Shown: positions 8,969 through 18,185, numbered from the stretch's first letter. The stretch is 42,722 nucleotides of DNA from Chloroflexota bacterium (GCA_027624135.1 JAQBXL010000012.1:1-42722), one strand, 5' to 3'. Notes: generated by a model from the sequence alone, not told the origin. Numbers and translations: made by a program.

Positions 8969-9685
8969 TCAAGAGCCGTTGCGGTGGCTGTGAGACACAG
9001 ATGGGATATGTTCCAGATGGCGCGCTATTTCACCGATCTTGCCCAGTTGTTCATTGGTCGCTGCCACGATCAACACGTCGCCAGCTTTGATCTCTTCGTC
9101 TTTGGCCGGGTGCAGGAAGGAAGTGCGGCCCCGGCGGATGGCCAGAACGGAAATGCCGTGGCGGTCGGCTGTGCCTGCCAGACCGGTTTCCTCCAGGGTG
9201 TGGCCCAGCATCTCTTTGGGGGGTCGCAATTTGCTGATACCGAAATTGGGCACGATGGGCATGTAATCTATGACACCGGTGTCGAATCCCACGTGGGCGG
9301 TGCGACGGGCGCTCTCGAACTCCGGGTAGACTACCCGGTCGACGCCGATCCGTTCCAGTGTCAAGCCGTGGAGTTCGTTGGCGGCACGGGCAATGATGAA
9401 AGGCACTCCCAAGTCTTTGAGCAGCACGGTCACCAGGATGCTGGCCTGAATGTTCTCGCTGCCCAGTGAAACGATGCAGACGTCGTAATGGGCCACGTCC
9501 AACTCTTTCAAGATCGATTCGTTGGTGGCGTCTGCCCGGACCGAATAGGTAGCCTTTCCGAGTTGGTCCTGCACCTTGGATTCATCAACGTCGATGGCCA
9601 AAACGTCATGACCGCTTTGGAACAACTCCTGGGAGATAGTGGAGCCAAACCGCCCCAGTCCGATTACGCAAACTTGTTTTTTCAC
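8969..9685 (-). CDS. ktrA: KtrA/TrkA potassium uptake regulatory subunit
   Basis: A 238-residue RCK protein that forms the cytosolic gating ring of a Ktr/Trk K+ transporter. Unlike the other two TrkA-like proteins in this window, it keeps an intact dinucleotide motif GLGRFG (9-14) with Asp32 after beta 2. The TrkA-C domain covers about residues 150-220 (GTADRHGISVLAIRR to DVLIVAATNEQLGKIG). It directly follows ktrB with 13 bases between stop and start, so the pair form a complete KtrAB system. It is separated from usp by 280 bases holding a predicted promoter, so the two units are probably transcribed independently. Confidence 0.93.
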   Translation of the reverse strand: MKKQVCVIGLGRFGSTISQELFQSGHDVLAIDVDESKVQDQLGKATYSVRADATNESILKELDVAHYDVCIVSLGSENIQASILVTVLLKDLGVPFIIARAANELHGLTLERIGVDRVVYPEFESARRTAHVGFDTGVIDYMPIVPNFGISKLRPPKEMLGHTLEETGLAGTADRHGISVLAIRRGRTSFLHPAKDEEIKAGDVLIVAATNEQLGKIGEIARHLEHIPSVSHSHRNGS

Positions 9686-9698
9686 TATATTATTCTCG

Positions 9699-11156
9699 CT
9701 AGCCTATTCTAACGCCTTCTTGGGCAAAACGGTACCCCTCGGTATCGTCTTCAGTGGCTAAGGCAATGGCCAAGGCCATCGGACCTAAGCGGCCAACGTA
9801 CATCAGCACCATGAGCACGACCTTCGAGGCCAGACCAGTATCCGGGATTATCCCAGTGGAGGCGCCGGTGGTGCTAATCGCGGATACGGTATCGAACATG
9901 ATGTCCAGGAATGGAATCTCCGGTTCAAGGGTTGTCACCACCGTCGCTGAGATGACCGTCAGCGCCAGGCCGAGAGCAGCTACGGTGAGCGCCCTGTGCA
10001 ACTGGGACTGGGGTATCTCGCGGCCAAACGCCTCGGCGCGTGGGCGTCCCCGCAGGGAAGAGATCACAGCCGCCATCAACACCGCGAATGTTGATATCTT
10101 AATGCCACCAGCCGCCGAGCCGGCCGAGCCGCCGATGAACATCAACCCGGTGAACGTCGACTTGGTGACGCCCTTGGCCTGGCCGAGGTCCACGACCGAG
10201 AAGCCGGCAGTGCGGACGCTCACAGACTGGAAAACGGCGTTCACAATCTTGTCTGCCCAACTAAAACTACCCATAGTTTCAGAGTTGGCGAATTCCGCCA
10301 GATACAAGACTCCTGCGCCCAATACCCACAGTAGGATGCTGACGACCAGGACCATTTTGGTTTCTAGAGAGAATCGGGCGAATCGGCGCTTGCGGAAAAC
10401 GTCTGCTATCAAGACCCAGCCCAGGCCACCTAGCATGATCAGGACCGACATGGTCATCAACAACACCGGATTAGATACGAAGCGGGCGACGCTGCTTCCT
10501 CCGGGTACCTCCGGAACGATATTTAAGCCGGCGTTGTTGAACGATGAAACCGACAGGAACACGGATTGCCAGAGGGTTCTGATGGTCCCCAAACCGTCGA
10601 TGCCGTTGATCTGCCAAAAGATCACGGCGGCTCCGGCGGCGTAAAGCAAGAACACCATCACGATCACTGCCCGGCCGACCTGGCGCAATCCCTGCATCTG
10701 GTCGACGCCCACGGTGTCACGCATCAGTGCACGGGTCAAGATCCGTTCTTGAAGGGTCGATCTTTGGCCGATCAGCAGTAAAGTAAATGTGCTCACGACC
10801 ATGAACCCCAAGCCGCCGACCAACATCAGCACGAAGATCACCGCCTGACCAAAAGTGGACCAGTAAGTGCTGGTATCGACCACGGTGTGACCGGTAACGG
10901 TCACGGCGGAAACGGCGGTGAAATAGGCGGTCTCCATAGTTGTGAACCCGGAGCCGTGGTGGGACACCGGCAGAGTTAATAGAGCTCCGCCACCCAAGAT
11001 CAACAGGGCAAACCCGATCAGAATGATGGTGGAGGTGCCTAAGACCTGCCAGGATTCCCGTGGCGGCTCAGACTGCGCGACGGTGGGCAACAGTTCCCTC
11101 CGTCTCCGTAGCCGTATGATGTTTTCATTTGGCCTGCGACGGCGCTCAAACGACAT
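9699..11156 (-). CDS. ktrB: KtrB/TrkH potassium transporter pore subunit
   Basis: A 485-residue membrane protein with the four pseudo-repeats (M1-P-M2) of the Trk/Ktr superfamily. The filter glycines are visible: Gly89 in TVTGH, Gly210 in FNNAG, Gly318 in VRTAGF and Gly431 in STTGAS. The D3 gate region FIGGSAGSAAGGIK (340-353) and the conserved Arg455 in YVGRLGP of the last M2 helix support KtrB. The cytosolic N-terminus (1-35) is unusually rich in Arg, with clusters at 5-8 and 16-20. KtrB passes K+ (often Na+-coupled) across the inner membrane under KtrA control. It is the first gene of the ktrBA unit and divergent from leuS. Confidence 0.94.
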   Translation of the reverse strand: MSFERRRRPNENIIRLRRRRELLPTVAQSEPPRESWQVLGTSTIILIGFALLILGGGALLTLPVSHHGSGFTTMETAYFTAVSAVTVTGHTVVDTSTYWSTFGQAVIFVLMLVGGLGFMVVSTFTLLLIGQRSTLQERILTRALMRDTVGVDQMQGLRQVGRAVIVMVFLLYAAGAAVIFWQINGIDGLGTIRTLWQSVFLSVSSFNNAGLNIVPEVPGGSSVARFVSNPVLLMTMSVLIMLGGLGWVLIADVFRKRRFARFSLETKMVLVVSILLWVLGAGVLYLAEFANSETMGSFSWADKIVNAVFQSVSVRTAGFSVVDLGQAKGVTKSTFTGLMFIGGSAGSAAGGIKISTFAVLMAAVISSLRGRPRAEAFGREIPQSQLHRALTVAALGLALTVISATVVTTLEPEIPFLDIMFDTVSAISTTGASTGIIPDTGLASKVVLMVLMYVGRLGPMALAIALATEDDTEGYRFAQEGVRIG

Positions 11157-11317
11157 TGCTACGCCTAACCGCCGAGCCGGTATCTAGTAACAGCCGAATA
11201 TCAAAATAACTATCGGTAAACGAATAGTCGGGAGTAAGGCAGGGTGAAAATGCTAGCGGCATCTGATCAACGCGGAACTTTAGTGGAAAGACTTAGAGGC
11301 GGGGTCTCTTCAGATAA

Positions 11318-11361
11318 CGGTTAATTCCGTATAACTATGTATCCGGTTGGTTCCGTATAAC
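11318..11361. repeat. Pair of 18-bp direct repeats between ktrB and leuS
   Basis: CGGTTAATTCCGTATAAC (11318-11335) and CGGTTGGTTCCGTATAAC (11344-11361) match at 16 of 18 positions with a 26-bp period. They lie about 160 bp upstream of ktrB and 210 bp upstream of leuS. The layout suits a transcription-factor operator, more likely for ktrB. The rest of the 414-base gap shows no gene, tRNA or riboswitch I recognise. Confidence 0.5.
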
Positions 11362-11491
11362 AAAAAAGAAGAATAAACGAGGTAGGTTCGATTCTAGGAT
11401 TCGCCCAATCTTGTGTCAATGAATCGGACGGTTGGTTTGGGAGAAAATGTAGCGTTCTAGGTTCACAATTTCGAGACTAGACCAGCTTATA

Positions 11492-11500
11492 TGCTAATAT
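11492..11500 (+). promoter_or_regulatory. Extended -10 element for leuS
   Basis: TGCTAATAT is an extended -10 (TG-n-TAATAT) placed 71 bases before the leuS ATG. No good -35 is present at 17 bp, which extended -10 promoters tolerate. A start near 11507 would give a 64-nt leader. I see no T-box hallmark in it. Confidence 0.4.
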
Positions 11501-11570
11501 GATTGGCACGAGCAACGCTGGCCCCAAACGAGGTTTGCCGGCGGCGGCCCCAGACTTGAGGTGACAATAG

Positions 11571-14048
11571 ATGACCAGCAGCCCCAGGCAGGTTGAACTG
11601 GCGTTTGACCCCACTGAGATCGATAAGAAATGGCAGGCACGTTGGGAAAAGGACGGCCTGCATAAAGTGTCCAACGACGACCCCCGTCCCAAGTGGTACG
11701 AGATGACCATGTATCCGTACCCCTCAGGCGACCTCCACATCGGTCATTGGTACGCGATGGCCCCAGCAGATTGCCACGCCCGCTTCCGCAGGATGCAGGG
11801 TTACAACGTTCTCCATCCCATCGGGTTTGATGCGTTTGGACTGCCCGCTGAGAACGCCGCAATCAGCCGGGGGATCCACCCGTACGAGTGGACCATCAGC
11901 AACATCGAGAACATGCGACGCCAACTCCGCTCCCTGGGGTCCATCTACGACTGGGACCGGGAAGTCGTTACCTGTTTGCCAGAGTACTACAAGTGGAATC
12001 AGTGGTTCTTCCTCAAGTTCTTCGAGAAGGGTCTGGCATACCGGGCTAAAGCCCCGGTGGTCTGGTGCCCGTCTTGCCAAACCGTCCTGGCCAACGAGCA
12101 GGTGTTGAACGGTGCCTGTGAGCGTTGCGATTCCCAGATCACCCGTCGGGACCTGGAACAATGGTTCTTCAAGATCACCGACTACGCCGACCGTTTGTTG
12201 GATTTCAGTAACCTTGAAGAATGGCCGGACAAGATCCTGACCATGCAGACCAACTGGATCGGTCGCAGCGAGGGCGTTGAGATATCGTTCGAAATCTCTG
12301 AGGCCGGTCTGGAAGAGAAAGAAGTCCGGACCTTTACCACTCGAATCGACACCATTTTTGGCGTCACGTTTATCGTCTTGGCTCCCGAACATCCATTGGT
12401 GCCCAAATTGACCACCGATGAGAACCGGCAAGCGGTCGACGATTACATCAGTAACGCTCGGCAGACATCTGAGATAGACCGTCTTGCCGCCGATAAAGAC
12501 AAGACCGGCGTGTTCACCGGGAGTTACGCGGTGAACCATCTGAACGGCGAACGGGTTCCCATCTATATCGGTGATTACGTGCTCACCACCTACGGCACCG
12601 GAGCCGTCATGGGTGTTCCGGCGCATGACAGTCGGGATTTCGTCTTCGCCCAGAAATACCGATTGCCCATCCGAGTCGTGATTGCGCCCATCGAATGGGA
12701 CGGAAGAGAACTGACCGAGGCTTTCCTCGGCGACGGCTTCATGACCAATTCCGTCGCCTACGATGGAATGACCAACGACGAAGGTAAGTTGGCGATCGCT
12801 TTAGACCTGGAGAAGAAAGGCTGGGGCAACCGGACAAATTCCTACCGTATCCGAGACTGGTTGATCTCCAGGCAACGTTATTGGGGCACTCCCATCCCCA
12901 TGATCTATTGCGACTCCTGCGGTGTGGTGCCTGTCCCAGAGTCTGACCTGCCCGTGCTGCTGCCCCAGGATGCGGAGTTCAAACCCACCGGCGAGTCTCC
13001 ACTGGCAGGCAACCTTGATTTTGTCCAGACCAAGTGTCCCGAGTGCGGCGAGCCCGCCCGCCGGGAGACCGACACCATGGACACTTTCATGGACTCTTCG
13101 TGGTACATGATGCGCTATTTGGACCCCCATTATTCGGATGGACCCTCTGATCCTGAGCTGACCAAGCAGTGGATGATGGTCGATCAGTACACGGGCGGGG
13201 CCGAGCACGCGGTCATGCACCTGCTTTACTCCCGGTTCTTCATCAAGAGTCTGCACGATATGGGACTGGTGGACTTCGACGAACCCTTCCTGCGTTTGTT
13301 CAACCAGGGCGTCATTCTGGGAGAAGACCACGAGAAGATGAGCAAGAGCCGGGGCAACACGGTTAATCCCGACGAGGTTGTCGGTGCGTTGGGCGCCGAC
13401 GCGGTGCGCTGCTACCTGATGTTCATCGGCCCTTGGGACCAAGGCGGCCCCTGGAGCGACGACAACATCAACGGCACCGCCCGCTGGTTGAACCGTGTCT
13501 GGGACATCGCGGTGCGTGACCCAGGCGTTTTGGACGGCAGGCCTACCGATAGCAGCGCCGTGCGGGATACCGATCGGCTGCTGCACCAGACTGTCCGCAA
13601 ATGCTACAACGATCTGGACCGGTTCAAGTTCAACACGGCCATCGCGTCCCTGATGGAGTTGACCAACCATATGAACCGTGTCTGGGCTGAAGGAAGCATC
13701 GACGCGGAAACTTGGCGGGAATGCACCCGGAAATTACTGCTTCTATTGGCGCCTATGGCCCCGCATATGACCGAGGAACTTTGGGAACTGAACGGCCATC
13801 CCTACAGCATTCACCAACAGGATTTTCCCACCTGGGACGATGACCTGGCCGCCGAAGACTTCATCACCCTTGTGGTGCAGGTCAATGGCAAAGTGCGGGA
13901 CAAGATCGAGGTTCCCGCGGGTATCGAAGAATCGGAAGCTCAGAGATTGGCCCTGGCCAGTTCCCAGGTCCAGAGCTACCTAGAGGGCAAGTCTGTGGCC
14001 AAAACGATCTACGTTCCGGGCCGACTAGTCAACGTGGTGGTTAAGTAA
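11571..14048 (+). CDS. leuS: Leucyl-tRNA synthetase
   Basis: Charges tRNA-Leu with leucine in the cytosol. At 825 residues it has the normal bacterial length. The class I HIGH motif is at 56-59 (DLHIGHW) and KMSKS at 589-593. Two Cys-pair zinc-type clusters (WCPSC with CERC, and YCDSC with CPEC) flank the CP1 editing domain, which keeps the VMGVPAHDSRD editing-site segment. The C-terminal domain ends VVQVNGKVRDKIEVP and YVPGRLVNVVVK, as in other bacterial LeuRS. GAGGTGA is spaced 6 bases before the ATG. Transcribed divergently from ktrB. Confidence 0.98.
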   Translation: MTSSPRQVELAFDPTEIDKKWQARWEKDGLHKVSNDDPRPKWYEMTMYPYPSGDLHIGHWYAMAPADCHARFRRMQGYNVLHPIGFDAFGLPAENAAISRGIHPYEWTISNIENMRRQLRSLGSIYDWDREVVTCLPEYYKWNQWFFLKFFEKGLAYRAKAPVVWCPSCQTVLANEQVLNGACERCDSQITRRDLEQWFFKITDYADRLLDFSNLEEWPDKILTMQTNWIGRSEGVEISFEISEAGLEEKEVRTFTTRIDTIFGVTFIVLAPEHPLVPKLTTDENRQAVDDYISNARQTSEIDRLAADKDKTGVFTGSYAVNHLNGERVPIYIGDYVLTTYGTGAVMGVPAHDSRDFVFAQKYRLPIRVVIAPIEWDGRELTEAFLGDGFMTNSVAYDGMTNDEGKLAIALDLEKKGWGNRTNSYRIRDWLISRQRYWGTPIPMIYCDSCGVVPVPESDLPVLLPQDAEFKPTGESPLAGNLDFVQTKCPECGEPARRETDTMDTFMDSSWYMMRYLDPHYSDGPSDPELTKQWMMVDQYTGGAEHAVMHLLYSRFFIKSLHDMGLVDFDEPFLRLFNQGVILGEDHEKMSKSRGNTVNPDEVVGALGADAVRCYLMFIGPWDQGGPWSDDNINGTARWLNRVWDIAVRDPGVLDGRPTDSSAVRDTDRLLHQTVRKCYNDLDRFKFNTAIASLMELTNHMNRVWAEGSIDAETWRECTRKLLLLLAPMAPHMTEELWELNGHPYSIHQQDFPTWDDDLAAEDFITLVVQVNGKVRDKIEVPAGIEESEAQRLALASSQVQSYLEGKSVAKTIYVPGRLVNVVVK

Positions 14049-14108
14049 CGCCTGGCCTTTTTCTGTCTTTTGCCGGTTCTCGCTTTAGACCAACCGGAGC
14101 GGTGATGA

Positions 14109-15590
14109 ATGGTGATGAATATAGAACAGATATTCCGCGAGTTCACCAGCGGCAGCCGCAGCGGTGCCGTTAGAGCAACTTGGGTGGCGGATTATCTGGA
14201 ATCACCAGTCACTTTCTGGTGCAGCCTTCACGCTCCTGCGAACGCCAAGGACCCGATGACCGACCACCAGCAGCACATCTTTAATGTCGGCAAGACTCAC
14301 CAAACGCAGGTCTACGAACAGTTGTACCCTGGCGGCGTTCAGGAATTTCATATCGACGAGAGAATCGGTTTCAGGCGTGCGCTGGAAGTGATGTTCGAGG
14401 GAGGCGAATTCCTTAAGGACATGCCCCTCGTTTGTTGGTCAGAAGGTCTGACCGGACGCCCCGACGTGCTGGAGCGTGTTGATGGCGTGCCATCCGTGTT
14501 TGGAGATTTCAGCTACCGCGTGGTCGAGATCAAGTCATCCCGCAAATTACGGGAGTCCCAACTGTTGCAGGGAGCTCTGTACAACCGAGTGCTGGGGATG
14601 GTCCAGGGCTATGAACCTCCAGTCTTCCAGATGGTCAACCGGGACTTTGACGTTATTCCGGTGGAGATGTCAGAGGTAGATGAGCGTCTGGATCAGGTGT
14701 TGGCGGAAGTCCGAGAGGTCATGGGCGGAAGGCCGGTCGAACCCTGCCACGGCGCCGCCAGATGGCCCTGGGTTTCCTACGTGGACGGCTTGGCTGTCGC
14801 AGCGAACGATGTTTCCCTGATCACGGGAGTCGGCGCGGCCACTCGCGTGAATCTGGTCCAAGCTGGTTTTTCGACGGTGGACAATATTGCGGTGGCTGAT
14901 GAAGCTGACTTAGTCAGCGTTCACCGCATCGGATCCGCCAAGGCCAAGAAGATGATGGTGTCGGCTCAAGCAATTCAGGGGAAGAAACCCCTGCGCCGGG
15001 AAGAACTCGCAGAATTGCGCCGGGGTAAGACCGAGGTTTTCTTCGACTTTGAGGGCGCCCAGGACCAGGACGAAGATAACGGCCTGGAGATGGTCAACTA
15101 CCTCATCGGAGCAGCCTACCGGACCGCCGGTGGAAAGGCGCAGTACAAGGCCTTCTTTGCCGATTCCTTCGACGAGGAAGACGACAATCTGAACGATTTT
15201 CTGAGGTGGGCCAATTCCTTGGACGACCCCGTTTTTTACCATTGGCACCATTACGAGCGGAATCATCTCAGGAAGATGGTCGAGCGGTACGGGGTTGATT
15301 CCCAGTTGGCCGGGGTGGTGCTGGACCGTCTGGAAGACCTGTCTCCCTGGGCCACCAAAGGATATGCCTTTCCCGCCTTTGGAGAGTCGTTGAAGGCCAT
15401 TGCCAAGTCACTGGGCTTCGAATGGCGTCAGGCCGACGTGACGGGAGTCGGGTCGATGACCCTCTACATGAACTATGTCGAGTCCGGTAGTATGGACCAG
15501 ACCGCCAAGAACAAGATCATCGTCTACAACGAAGACGACTGTTTTGCTACCATGCATATCTACGACTGGGTCATTGCCCAGGAAGAATGA
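14109..15590 (+). CDS. TM0106-type RecB-like nuclease with HhH and RNase H-like exonuclease domains
   Basis: A 493-residue three-part protein. Residues 20-170 form a PD-(D/E)xK RecB/Cas4-like domain: Asp119 (GRPD), Glu140-x-Lys142 (EIKSS) and Gln151 are the expected active-site residues. Residues about 236-290 are helix-hairpin-helix DNA-binding repeats (ITGVGAATR, VHRIGSAKAK). Residues 307-490 form a DEDD/RNase H-like exonuclease domain with Asp313-Glu315 (FFDFEG) and Asp476/477 in the YNEDD motif. Such TM0106-family proteins are inferred to act in DNA repair or processing; none is well characterised to my knowledge. No cas genes or repeats are nearby. The start sits in a tandem 10-bp duplication (GGTGATGAAT twice), so ATG at 14109 or 14115 is possible. 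Confidence 0.85.
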   Translation: MVMNIEQIFREFTSGSRSGAVRATWVADYLESPVTFWCSLHAPANAKDPMTDHQQHIFNVGKTHQTQVYEQLYPGGVQEFHIDERIGFRRALEVMFEGGEFLKDMPLVCWSEGLTGRPDVLERVDGVPSVFGDFSYRVVEIKSSRKLRESQLLQGALYNRVLGMVQGYEPPVFQMVNRDFDVIPVEMSEVDERLDQVLAEVREVMGGRPVEPCHGAARWPWVSYVDGLAVAANDVSLITGVGAATRVNLVQAGFSTVDNIAVADEADLVSVHRIGSAKAKKMMVSAQAIQGKKPLRREELAELRRGKTEVFFDFEGAQDQDEDNGLEMVNYLIGAAYRTAGGKAQYKAFFADSFDEEDDNLNDFLRWANSLDDPVFYHWHHYERNHLRKMVERYGVDSQLAGVVLDRLEDLSPWATKGYAFPAFGESLKAIAKSLGFEWRQADVTGVGSMTLYMNYVESGSMDQTAKNKIIVYNEDDCFATMHIYDWVIAQEE

Positions 15591-15658
15591 CCGATCAAAG
15601 CTGATCCCTTCGGCTAATCCAATATTGCTGCGGCTTACGCAGTCTGAGTATCGAATCA

Positions 15659-16387
15659 ATGACGACCAGCGGCGCGAATAATGGGCAGGGAAGCCTTTAC
15701 GGCATTGGCGTGGGACCAGGCGATCCGGAGCTTTTGACCATCAAAGCCCAGCGGTTGCTGCAAAACGTGCCCGTCATCTGCTTCACTCAACTGGACGACG
15801 GTAAGGAAAGCTACGCCCTGAGCGTGGTTCGGGGTCTACTTGATGCAGCCAAACCCGAGTTCATAGCTATCACGATTCCCGCCGATGACGATGCTCCGGT
15901 TAGCCCTCAAACGTGGACCGACTCTGCTCAGGAGATCGCCGGGCATCTGAGACAGGGCCGCGACGTGGCCTTCATCACCGAAGGCGACCCGATGCTCTAC
16001 AGCGAGTTCTTCCACGTTTTGGAGAGCGTCAAGTCTGTGGTGCCGGACCTGGATGTGGAAGTCGTCCCCGGTGTTTCGTCAGTGATGGCAGCGGCGGCCA
16101 GTTCTGGCATGCCTTTGGTCACCCACGGGCAGAGGCTGACCATCTTGCCCAAGGTCTACGGCATCGACGATCTAGTCAAGGCGATAACCAACTCAGACAC
16201 AACAGTGCTGATGGAAGTGAACCGGGACTTGCTCCAGGCGCTGGCGGACCGCGAAAAACTTGGCCTCACCGGAAAAGCCATCTATGTGCGCCAGGCCAGC
16301 ACTGCTCGGGAGACGGTCGTGGATGACATCTCCAAACTTGCCGCCGAAGACTTGGATTACTTCTCGCTGCTGATAATCCGGCGGTAG
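15659..16387 (+). CDS. cobI: Precorrin-2 C20-methyltransferase (CobI/CbiL-like)
   Basis: A 242-residue tetrapyrrole methylase that uses SAM to methylate C20 of precorrin-2 or cobalt-factor II in cobalamin synthesis. The family opener GVGPGDPELLTIKA begins at residue 17. The EGDPMLYSEFF segment and VVPGVSSVMAAAA block form the SAM and substrate sites. The subfamily call rests on the FFHVLESV and LTILPKVYG stretches and is fairly safe, though another precorrin methylase is possible. No other cob/cbi gene lies here, so the pathway must be encoded elsewhere or the enzyme is an orphan. It follows the nuclease gene by 68 bases. Confidence 0.85.
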   Translation: MTTSGANNGQGSLYGIGVGPGDPELLTIKAQRLLQNVPVICFTQLDDGKESYALSVVRGLLDAAKPEFIAITIPADDDAPVSPQTWTDSAQEIAGHLRQGRDVAFITEGDPMLYSEFFHVLESVKSVVPDLDVEVVPGVSSVMAAAASSGMPLVTHGQRLTILPKVYGIDDLVKAITNSDTTVLMEVNRDLLQALADREKLGLTGKAIYVRQASTARETVVDDISKLAAEDLDYFSLLIIRR

Positions 16388-16395
16388 AGGGCTGT

Positions 16396-16503
16396 TCAGG
16401 CCTTCCGCTCCAGCTTTTTCAGCACTTCACTGTCGCCGGGTTCGGGCGTGGGGGCCTCGGCCAGTTGTAGTCTCCGTGGACTAGTTACTTGGATCGCTTT
16501 CAT
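16396..16503 (-). pseudogene. N-terminal remnant of a zinc-type alcohol dehydrogenase
   Basis: A 35-codon minus-strand frame starts at ATG 16503 with MKAIQVTSP, followed by LAEAPTPEPGDSEVL, then stops. This matches the first 30 or so residues of medium-chain alcohol dehydrogenases (the GroES-like domain opener, usually MKAVVVT...EPGPGEVLVKV). The zinc-site GICGSD segment that should follow is absent and a TGA ends the frame. It reads as the stump of a deleted gene. Similarity was judged by eye. Confidence 0.45.
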
Positions 16504-16615
16504 AAGATATCCCGCTGGTGGATTTCGGCAAGCTTGGCATACCCTCCGTTAGCGAGTTGAACGCCTGTCGTGTGCTAAACTGTTGCGCAAATCGACCTGT
16601 TCCGGAGGACACGAG

Positions 16616-17455
16616 ATGGCCACATCGGTGCAACCCAAAGACAAAACGGTCAACGTCAACGGAATCAACCTGCACTACCTGGATTGGGGCACTGAAGGCA
16701 AACCCAAAGTCCTGCTGCTCCACGGCCTGCGAGGACATAGCCGCTCGTGGGACGATGTTTCTGCCGAGTTCTGCCAGGATTACCATGTGCTGGCCCTCGA
16801 CCAAAGGGGACGGGGAGACAGCGACTGGGCGCCGGGTGGAGACTACTCCAGCGAATCCTTCGTTGCTGACCTGGAAGGATTCTGCCAGTCGGTGGGACTG
16901 GACTCCTTCATACTGGTGGGTCACTCTATGGGCGGCAGAAATAGCATGGCCTTCGCCGGGCGTAACGCCGAGAAACTGCAGAAGCTGGTCATCATCGACA
17001 TCGGCCCCGACCTGGACCCCAAGGGCTCAGGCCGCATCACCCAAGAGCTAAAAGATGTTCCCGAAGAGTTCGATTCCTTCGATGATGTGGTGGCCTACCA
17101 GAACAAGCAGAACCGGTTCTGCTCCGATCCGGTGCTGCGACGCCGTTTGACCTACGCCACCAAAGAGCTACCCAACGGCAAGGTGGGCTGGCGCTACGAC
17201 CTGGAGATCAGGGAACAACGCCGGAACGGCACCGGGTCGCCCCAACCGAACCTGTGGCTCGACCTGCCCAAGATCGAATGCCCGGTTCTGATCGTCAGGG
17301 GTTCCGAGACCGACACCCTCGGATTGGAGACGGCGGAAAAGATGGTCGAGACTCTTCCTGATGGCCGGTTGGTTCATGTTGACCGGGCCGGCCACATGGT
17401 CTTTGAGGACAACCCTGAAGGATTCATCGAAGAGCTTCATAGTTTCTTGGACTAA
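16616..17455 (+). CDS. Alpha/beta hydrolase
   Basis: A 279-residue alpha/beta-hydrolase with a full catalytic set: the oxyanion-hole LLHG at 34-37, nucleophile Ser104 in VGHSMGG, and His260 in RAGHMV. An acidic residue in the GSETDTLG loop supplies the triad acid. I chose ATG 16616 because GGAGG precedes it by 8 bases; an in-frame TTG at 16583 lacks one. The substrate cannot be read from sequence, though the layout resembles esterases and C-C bond hydrolases of aromatic and lactone catabolism. A second hydrolase follows after 25 bases, so they are probably co-transcribed. Confidence 0.9.
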   Translation: MATSVQPKDKTVNVNGINLHYLDWGTEGKPKVLLLHGLRGHSRSWDDVSAEFCQDYHVLALDQRGRGDSDWAPGGDYSSESFVADLEGFCQSVGLDSFILVGHSMGGRNSMAFAGRNAEKLQKLVIIDIGPDLDPKGSGRITQELKDVPEEFDSFDDVVAYQNKQNRFCSDPVLRRRLTYATKELPNGKVGWRYDLEIREQRRNGTGSPQPNLWLDLPKIECPVLIVRGSETDTLGLETAEKMVETLPDGRLVHVDRAGHMVFEDNPEGFIEELHSFLD

Positions 17456-17480
17456 CCGCGCACTCTAGAAGGGACGCAAG

Positions 17481-18185
17481 ATGGCAGAACAAAACCCCCG
17501 GTCACAACCGCCGTCAGTGGATGAATTGATGAGTATCCGGGATGTGCAAGGTATCCCTCTCCCGGATGGCGATGTTGGCGAAGGCCTGTTGTTTCAGACC
17601 AGTCGAGGGGATTTTCCGGCTATCCTCCACCGGGCTCCTGACACCGACCTGGCCGTGATCTGGGTCTGTGGCGCGCGCGGTGGGTTTGGCGGCCCGGGCC
17701 CAGGCACTTACGCTCGCATGTCCGAGCATTTCGTCGACAACGGAATCACCTCGCTGCGCCTGGACTACCGCTCACCCAACGATGTGTTCGAGTGTGCCTT
17801 GGACCTGCTGGCCGGGGTGGCTTATCTGAAGAGCGCCGGACACAAACCGGTGGTGGTAGTTGGCCATTCATTCGGCGGCGCGGTGGTCATCGCCGCGGGC
17901 GCTAACAGCTCCCACATCAAGGGTGTAGTGGCGTTGTCCCCGCAGACCTATGGCGCGGGTATGTCCGGACAGGTGGCGCCCAGAAAGATGCTGGTGGTGC
18001 ACGGCAAGGCCGACACCCGCCTGCCGTTCAGTTGCGGGCAGCAGATCTACGACTGGGCCCAGGAGCCCAAGGAGTTGGTGCTGTACGAGGGCGCGGAACA
18101 CCGCCTGGAAGAGTGCCGCGACGATCTTGAAAGCCTGCTGGGGAAGTGGATACCGGAGACCTTGGCCACTGAGATTGCTCTCTGA
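17481..18185 (+). CDS. Dienelactone-hydrolase-like alpha/beta hydrolase
   Basis: A 234-residue alpha/beta hydrolase. The nucleophile is Ser130 in VVGHSFGG, the acid Asp178 in HGKADTRLPF and the base His207 in GAEHRL, so the triad is intact. The compact size and HGKAD...P loop resemble dienelactone hydrolase and acyl-peptidase-type small hydrolases. The nucleophile is Ser rather than the Cys of classical dienelactone hydrolases, so the substrate is uncertain. An unusual Gly-rich stretch ARGGFGGPGPG (65-75) forms the first loop after the core strand. It is second in a two-hydrolase unit and converges on the MmgE/PrpD gene. Confidence 0.85.
   Translation: MAEQNPRSQPPSVDELMSIRDVQGIPLPDGDVGEGLLFQTSRGDFPAILHRAPDTDLAVIWVCGARGGFGGPGPGTYARMSEHFVDNGITSLRLDYRSPNDVFECALDLLAGVAYLKSAGHKPVVVVGHSFGGAVVIAAGANSSHIKGVVALSPQTYGAGMSGQVAPRKMLVVHGKADTRLPFSCGQQIYDWAQEPKELVLYEGAEHRLEECRDDLESLLGKWIPETLATEIAL

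Noticed and set aside
11157-11330. c-di-AMP (ydaO) riboswitch before ktrB, or T-box before leuS
   Set aside because: I looked for the conserved cores of both and found neither; only direct repeats are present.
11384-11400. GGTTCGATTC-like tRNA T-arm
   Set aside because: No acceptor stem, D-arm, anticodon arm or CCA fits on either strand.
14101-14120. Tandem GGTGATGAAT duplication as a regulatory repeat
   Set aside because: Just two copies at the start codon; more simply a local duplication that makes two possible starts.
14109-15590. Cas4-like nuclease as part of a CRISPR or defence system
   Set aside because: The RecB/HhH/RNase H layout is the TM0106 housekeeping-type family, with no repeats, cas genes or mobile elements around it.
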